Source of the DNA: Candidatus Wolfebacteria bacterium
GTDB lineage: Bacteria > Patescibacteriota > Minisyncoccia > UBA6257 > UBA9933
Assembly: GCA_016214005.1 (NCBI GenBank)
Contig: JACRPK010000015.1
Coordinates: 1-40,633, forward strand
Direction: 5' to 3'
DNA length: 40,633 nt
Part shown: piece by piece, positions 35,795 to 40,633 of the stretch
Layout of the letters: each line of letters begins with the position of its first letter
Numbering within the stretch: position 1 is the first letter of the stretch
Translations under genes and position numbers: made by a program
Notes under the pieces: model-generated
What the model saw: only the letters and a program-made list of their open reading frames with translations
Told to the model about the DNA's origin: nothing
The model's database searches: none

Positions 35795-36934
35795 TTATGG
35801 CAAACCACTTGTGCCAAAAAATAAAACTTCAGCTTCATAGGGAATAGGCTCGGCCGGCAAACAAGCCGCTACCCAAGGAGCCACCAATGCCTTCCCTAAA
35901 ACAACAGAACTGATTATCGGTTTTTTATATAAATATGGATTAGCCGCCAAAACAGGATAGGAAAACATTAAAGATCCGCCGCAAGGCGGGAGTATTATTT
36001 CAACCACGCCATGATCGCAAGCATCCTGAACCGATACTCGGCCACCAAAATTATAAAAACCAGGCAGGGAAAAAGCAGCGCAAGTAAAAGCCTGGGCGGT
36101 TTGAATTAACGAAAATTTTGGAGATTTTTCCAAAACCGCTACGCTTTTTTTAAAATTTTCATTATGAATCGCTCCTTTTGCCTTAAACTCAGAAGCTAAT
36201 GATTCAATTTCATTTTTATTTAAATTATTTTTGCTAAATTTCCCAGCCAAATCAGCATTATATTTAAACCAATTAGCTAACTCTTTGTTAAAATAAAATT
36301 GATTATTTAATTTATTTAGTTCATTAACCATTTTGTAATCCAATCTCTCCCATTCGCCGAAAGAAAATCTCAATTCTTCCAAATTTGTTCCAGAAGCCGC
36401 TATTTCTATTAAATTTTCCAGAGTCATCGGCGCATTGCTCATTTGCGGATCTTCCACCATTTTTTCGATGCTGTTTTTTTCAAAGCTAATTTGCCGGGAA
36501 ATTTCTAAAAAATTTTTATAATAATCAACGGCTAATTCCTGGTTATTGTTGCTATTATTATCTCCGATTATAGTTTTGAACAATCGATTTGCTGGCAAAA
36601 CGTCTTCGTTTGATTGCGGCTTAATAGAATTATTTTCAACAATAGGTTGTTCTTTGATAATCAAAGGCTGAACAATTTGCTCCTTTGCAATAAATTTTTC
36701 AATTGGCTTGACTAAATTTCCAACCCAATCAATAGGATTATCAGCCAAAATATTTTTTTGCAAAATAATATTATTTTGTTGATAGCCAACCTTAAATTTT
36801 CCAACATTTTCCTGATTTTTCCATTGATCTTTTAAAAAAACTAAATTCAAGCTGATTATTCCAGCTACTAACGTCAAACCCAATGCCAAAATTTTTACAT
36901 TCATAAAATGATTATGCCATTTATAAAATTTCAA
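35795..36934 (-). CDS. Hypothetical membrane-anchored protein with C-terminal Cys-containing domain
   Basis: N-terminal TM; FTCAAFSLPGFYNFGGRVSVQDACDHGVVEIILPPCGG. Confidence 0.6.
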   Translation of the reverse strand: MKFYKWHNHFMNVKILALGLTLVAGIISLNLVFLKDQWKNQENVGKFKVGYQQNNIILQKNILADNPIDWVGNLVKPIEKFIAKEQIVQPLIIKEQPIVENNSIKPQSNEDVLPANRLFKTIIGDNNSNNNQELAVDYYKNFLEISRQISFEKNSIEKMVEDPQMSNAPMTLENLIEIAASGTNLEELRFSFGEWERLDYKMVNELNKLNNQFYFNKELANWFKYNADLAGKFSKNNLNKNEIESLASEFKAKGAIHNENFKKSVAVLEKSPKFSLIQTAQAFTCAAFSLPGFYNFGGRVSVQDACDHGVVEIILPPCGGSLMFSYPVLAANPYLYKKPIISSVVLGKALVAPWVAACLPAEPIPYEAEVLFFGTSGLP

Positions 36935-37890
36935 AACAATATTTCTGAAATTTTTTTAATTTGCCCAATTCCCAAATTTTGCGGCCGATCTTGCGAATTT
37001 ATGCCGATTTTTTCTAATTTTTCAATAATTTCTTCTTTCTTTTTACCAGAAATTCCTGATGATAAATTATTCAATATCGTTTTTCTCGGCTGTTTAAAAA
37101 GAATTTTAAGTAATTTATAATAATTTTCGTCTCCTATACTTTCTCTTGTTCTCTCTCTTGTTCTCTCTCTTGTTTTCTCTCCTATTCTCTCTCTTATCTT
37201 GCTACAACTTGCGGTAGCAGCCATTATTTTTCTTCTGCCTATTTTATTTATTTTATTATTATCATTTTTATTTTTATTTTTATTTTTATTGTTATTAAAA
37301 TTCTTGCTACAACTTGCGGTAGCAAAAGGTTCTAATTTTATTATCGCGCTTTCCACTTTCGGCGGCGGTAAAAAATCTTTTCGCGAAACATAGCTGATAA
37401 TTTCCGGTTTTGCCCAAAACTGGACGCTGGCTGCTAATAAATTCATTTCCGGAGGCTTGGCGCAAACACGCTCTGCCACTTCTCTTTGAATAAGCAAAAC
37501 TATTTTTGACGGCTTATTTTTCAACTCTCCCAAAATCCTAAATAAATATCCGGTAATATAATACGGAATATTGCCAACAAGTTTGTAGTTTATAGTTTGT
37601 AGTTTGTAGTTTTGAATTATTTGAGGTAAGACTTTCAACGCATCACCTTCAATAATTTCAACCCCGCTAGAAATCCGATTTCTTAAATCTTGCGCCAGGC
37701 GCGAATCTTTTTCAATGGCGATTATTTTGCAATTTAATTCTTTGTATTTTTCAAAAAGCGGGATTGTTAAAGCTCCCTTGCCCGGTCCGATTTCAATTAT
37801 AAAATCTCCCTTTTCAAGATCTATGGCCTCGACAATTTTTTGAAGCTTTTGCTTATTTTTTAAAAAATGCTGTCCTAAATAATTCCCCAT
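36931..37890 (-). CDS. ksgA: 16S rRNA (adenine1518-N6/adenine1519-N6)-dimethyltransferase with repeat-derived insertion
   Basis: MGNYLGQHFLKNKQKLQKIVEAIDLEKGDFIIEIGPGKGALTIPLFEK, VGNIPYYITGYLFRIL, FLPPPKVESAIIKLEP, KQPRKTILNNL. Confidence 0.95.
   Translation of the reverse strand: MGNYLGQHFLKNKQKLQKIVEAIDLEKGDFIIEIGPGKGALTIPLFEKYKELNCKIIAIEKDSRLAQDLRNRISSGVEIIEGDALKVLPQIIQNYKLQTINYKLVGNIPYYITGYLFRILGELKNKPSKIVLLIQREVAERVCAKPPEMNLLAASVQFWAKPEIISYVSRKDFLPPPKVESAIIKLEPFATASCSKNFNNNKNKNKNKNDNNKINKIGRRKIMAATASCSKIRERIGEKTRERTRERTRESIGDENYYKLLKILFKQPRKTILNNLSSGISGKKKEEIIEKLEKIGINSQDRPQNLGIGQIKKISEILF
37138..37197. repeat. About 12-bp tandem repeat (TTGTTCTCTCTC) within ksgA
   Basis: Successive TTGTTCTCTCTC / TTGTTTTCTCTC / CTATTCTCTCTC units; encodes RERTRERTRESIG. 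Confidence 0.8.
37198..37220. repeat. TTGCTAC-palindrome copy in frame in ksgA
   Basis: CTTGCTACAACTTGCGGTAGCAG; encodes ATASCSK. Confidence 0.9.
37303..37325. repeat. TTGCTAC-palindrome second copy in frame in ksgA
   Basis: CTTGCTACAACTTGCGGTAGCAA; encodes ATASCSK. Confidence 0.9.
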
Positions 37891-37965
37891 TTTATTTTTA
37901 TCCCGTTTCTTCTTTTTTCTTTTTTATTTCTTATTTTCTCTATTCTTTTATTTTTATCCGCAATT

Positions 37966-37989
37966 CTTGCTACAACTTGCGGTAGCAAG
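37966..37989. repeat. TTGCTAC-palindrome copy
   Basis: CTTGCTACAACTTGCGGTAGCAAG. Confidence 0.9.
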
Positions 37990-38075
37990 ATAGATAATTG
38001 AAAATAACAATATATTATTGTAATTTTTACTTTCCTATTTATCAATAAATAATAAAATAACAATAAAAAATTATC

Positions 38076-38525
38076 TTATAAATTATTCAAAAAATTCCAT
38101 CGTCCCTTGCCTTTTATCGACGAAATACGTTTATCCATCCACAAAGATAAAGAAATTATCATTTTCCATGCCGAATCAGACAAATATTCAAATTTAATAT
38201 TATTATTTTTAATTTTCTTGAATTTATTTAAAGGATCTCTCGCTTGATAATTTATTTTCCCTAAAACAGCTTTTTTAATGGCGCTGATTGTTGAAGGTGA
38301 AATCCATAAATAATCTCCTATTTCTCTATATTTTTTGCCTTTGCTGATGAAATAAACAGCCAGCAATCTTTTTATTATAAATTGTTTTTCTTTTTTACTT
38401 ATTACAATCTCTAAATTTTCTTTTAATTCCTTGGCAGATTTAATTTTTAAAATATCTTCTAAAAAATTAACCCAAATAAACTCTTCCCACTCTTTTCTTG
38501 ATTTAAATTCATCTAAATTTTTCAT
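38076..38525 (-). CDS. TrpR/YerC-like helix-turn-helix protein
   Basis: KRLLAVYFISKGKKYREIGDYLWISPSTISAIKKAVL resembles the TrpR/YerC HTH. Confidence 0.65.
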   Translation of the reverse strand: MKNLDEFKSRKEWEEFIWVNFLEDILKIKSAKELKENLEIVISKKEKQFIIKRLLAVYFISKGKKYREIGDYLWISPSTISAIKKAVLGKINYQARDPLNKFKKIKNNNIKFEYLSDSAWKMIISLSLWMDKRISSIKGKGRWNFLNNL

Positions 38526-38575
38526 AATTTTATTTATAGTTTAATAAATTTTTAATTTAAAATATCATAAATTTT

Positions 38576-38598
38576 TTGCTACCGCAAGTTATAGCAAG
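38576..38598. repeat. TTGCTAC-palindrome copy, opposite orientation
   Basis: TTGCTACCGCAAGTTATAGCAAG. Confidence 0.9.
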
Positions 38599-38675
38599 AG
38601 AAATTAAACAAAAATATTGCAAAATAAAATTATCTGCCAAACTCGCCCACTGTCATAGCTAACAAATAAATTTAT

Positions 38676-40451
38676 TTAATCATAAATATATCTTTCTTCG
38701 TCATCCAAAGATTTATTTCCGGAAAATTCAACAAGCTCCGGCGGCAATTCGTAAAGAAATCTTGATGGAATATTGTAAAAATTCAAATAAAGCCTGTGGC
38801 GCGCCCGTGTCATCGCCACATACATCAGTCGCCTTTCTTCTTCAATTTCTTCTTCGCTGTGATAAGACATCTGATGAGGCAAAATTCCCTCATTGCAACC
38901 AATAATAAAAACATCATCAAATTCAAGCCCTTTGGCCATATGAATGGTCATTAAATTGACAGATATCTTAGATTCTCCCATCCCAATTTCTTCTTTAACA
39001 TTGTCAGCTGATTGCAGAAGAGAAACTCTTTCCAAAAATTCTCCCAAATTTTCAAAACTTGTTGCAAAATAAATCAACTCGTTGATATTTTCAATGCGCT
39101 CTTCAAAATTCGGATAATGCTTTTTAAGATATTCAAAATAATCAGCTGTTTTTAAAACATAACCGATAAGTTCAACCGGCTTAAGGCTCAAAGCCATCTG
39201 AGCCGCGTTTTCTTTAATTTCCAAAAATGGCTTTTTTAAAAAATTCGCTTTCAAGCGCCCCAAGCTCACGGTATCCCGAGGGTTAAAAGCAAAGCGCAAA
39301 GCCGCCACAATATCTTTAATTTCTTTTCTTTCATAAAATTTAACTCCGCCAAAAATTTTATAAGTAATGCCGTTTTCCATCAAAGCGGTTTCTATGGCGC
39401 GCGATTGGGCATTGGTGCGATATAAAATTCCGATTGTATTTTTCTCATTTAATTGCAAGCCTCGCAAACCATAAGAGATTTGATCCGCCACAAAACGCGC
39501 TTCCTCGTCTTCGCTTTGATGTTCAACAATTTTTACCGGCTCACCTTCGGGATTTTCCGTCCAAAGACTTTTTGATTTCTGAAATTTATTTTTAGAAATC
39601 AAGACCGAGGCGGATTTGATAATATTCCCGCTTGAACGATAATTCTGCTCAAGCATCACTACTTTTGTTTTCGGCCAATCAGTTTCAAAATTCAAGAAAA
39701 TCCTGAAATCCGAACCCCTGAATTTATAAATTGACTGCTGGTCGTCTCCGACTACGCTTAAATTTTTATGTTTTCCGGCTAAAAGTTTTATAAAATCATA
39801 TTGAGATTGATTGGTATCCTGAAATTCATCAACCAAAATATATCGAAAGCGATTTTGATATTTTTCCAAAATCTCGGAATTATTTTGAAAAATTTTGACC
39901 GGTTTTTCTATTAAATCATCAAAATCAAAAGCGTTATTTTTCGCCAAAATTGCTTCGTATTCCTCAAAAAGCCGCCAAATTAAATCATTTTCTTCATCCG
40001 GCCCGCAATTCCCGTTTTTTATTCGGGAAAACGATTTTTTCAAATAAAAATAATTGATATTTCTATTCTTAACGCTTAAATTAAAACTTTTAATAATTTC
40101 TTTAATTAATTTTGTTGAATCATCATCGTCAAAAATCGTAAAATTTGATTTTCTATTCGCTAAATTCGCTTCTTTTTTTAAAATCCCGGCGCCCAATGAA
40201 TGAAAAGTTCCGATAAAAAGCTTTTTGCTGTTATTTTTAACCCGATTTTTCATTTCATTGGCAGCCTTATTGGTAAAGGTAATGGCAATTATATTGTCTT
40301 CCGGAACTCCGGAAGCCAAGATAGCTGCCAAACGGCTTGTTAAAACGCGAGTCTTCCCGCTGCCGGCTCCGGCAACTATTAAAAGCGGACCATTAAGGTT
40401 GTCTACAGCTTCTTGTTGGCTTTTATTTAAATCTTTATGCGATAAATTCAT
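38676..40451 (-). CDS. UvrD/PcrA-type superfamily 1 DNA helicase
   Basis: LNKSQQEAVDNLNGPLLIVAGAGSGKTRVLTSRLA, VDEFQDTNQSQYDFIKLLAG, VVGDDQQSIYKFRGSD, LMTIHMAKGLEFDDVFIIG, EERRLMYVAMTRARHRLYL. Confidence 0.97.
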   Translation of the reverse strand: MNLSHKDLNKSQQEAVDNLNGPLLIVAGAGSGKTRVLTSRLAAILASGVPEDNIIAITFTNKAANEMKNRVKNNSKKLFIGTFHSLGAGILKKEANLANRKSNFTIFDDDDSTKLIKEIIKSFNLSVKNRNINYFYLKKSFSRIKNGNCGPDEENDLIWRLFEEYEAILAKNNAFDFDDLIEKPVKIFQNNSEILEKYQNRFRYILVDEFQDTNQSQYDFIKLLAGKHKNLSVVGDDQQSIYKFRGSDFRIFLNFETDWPKTKVVMLEQNYRSSGNIIKSASVLISKNKFQKSKSLWTENPEGEPVKIVEHQSEDEEARFVADQISYGLRGLQLNEKNTIGILYRTNAQSRAIETALMENGITYKIFGGVKFYERKEIKDIVAALRFAFNPRDTVSLGRLKANFLKKPFLEIKENAAQMALSLKPVELIGYVLKTADYFEYLKKHYPNFEERIENINELIYFATSFENLGEFLERVSLLQSADNVKEEIGMGESKISVNLMTIHMAKGLEFDDVFIIGCNEGILPHQMSYHSEEEIEEERRLMYVAMTRARHRLYLNFYNIPSRFLYELPPELVEFSGNKSLDDEERYIYD

Positions 40452-40498
40452 ATAATTTAAGCCCTAAAAGTTATCCACAGGCAGATAGTTTCTTATTA

Positions 40499-40633
40499 TG
40501 TCCAGGTCCATATAGATATTGACCACTTAGGTTTGTAGACTAATAACATCTTTTGTCGGCAATCGACCAGTTTGCCATTTGCGATAATAGGCTTCGGGAG
40601 TCAAATAATTCAGCGACTCATGAGGCCTTATTT
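40499..40633 (-). mobile_element. End of an insertion sequence (transposase 3' end plus probable terminal repeat), truncated by window edge
   Basis: Transposase tail ends at 40527; TGTCCAGGTCCATATAGATATTGACCAC at 40499 resembles an IS terminus. Family call is by motif only. Confidence 0.65.
40527..40633 (-). CDS. Transposase C-terminus (IS481/IS3-like integrase core), partial
   Basis: Reverse-strand frame: IRPHESLNYLTPEAYYRKWQTGRLPTKDVISLQT*; RPHESLNYLTPxxYY is typical of rve-type transposases. Confidence 0.8.
   Translation of the reverse strand, partial: IRPHESLNYLTPEAYYRKWQTGRLPTKDVISLQT

Noticed and set aside
37138-37325. CRISPR array from repeats in the ksgA region
   Set aside because: Repeats are palindromes or simple tandem repeats in a coding frame, with no regular unique spacers and no cas genes.
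37875-38063. 62-aa minus-strand ORF upstream of ksgA
   Set aside because: Low complexity, overlaps the ksgA start and contains a palindrome copy; no domain signal.
40471-40479. TTATCCACA DnaA-box match as an origin marker
   Set aside because: Single box, no dnaA/dnaN neighbours, no AT-rich unwinding element or box cluster; another partial match near 6911 is isolated too.

Overview
This AT-rich window looks like a chromosomal segment of a Patescibacteria/CPR (Parcubacteria-like) bacterium. The assignment is an inference from gene content and style; no search was run. Nearly all genes are on the minus strand. Housekeeping genes: dnaG-rpoD, rpsB-tsf, rpmG (missing from the ORF track), dnaE, a MurF-like Mur ligase, ddl, ksgA and a UvrD/PcrA helicase. 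There are five tRNA genes (Arg-GCG, Trp-CCA, Thr-GGT, Thr-TGT, Tyr-GTA). An archaeal-type TyrRS gene lies close to a tRNA-Tyr with the archaeal C1:G72 identity pair but a bacterial long variable arm. A T4SS-like locus of about 13 kb (24.2-36.9 kb) carries VirB2-like pilins, PrgI, VirB4/TraC and a VirB6/TrbL-like protein. The most interesting material is repeat-driven. (1) A 294-bp GIY-YIG nuclease cassette is bounded by perfect 20-bp inverted repeats and inserted at the prgI start codon; a collapsed version of its terminal palindrome occurs at 9.06 kb. (2) A family of short TTGCTAC...GTAGCAA palindromes includes two in-frame copies in ksgA and a pair flanking a TrpR-like gene. (3) Other palindromes sit in frame inside tyrS and a T4SS gene. 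(4) An intergenic region at 22.5-22.83 kb holds stacked hairpins, including a 24-bp inverted repeat with a structured 52-nt loop. (5) A 272-bp pilin module is duplicated with almost only silent differences and is fused to two unrelated C-termini. (6) A decayed tRNA remnant sits at a position matching glyT in the classical Thr-Tyr-Gly-Thr cluster. No CRISPR array or rRNA was seen.
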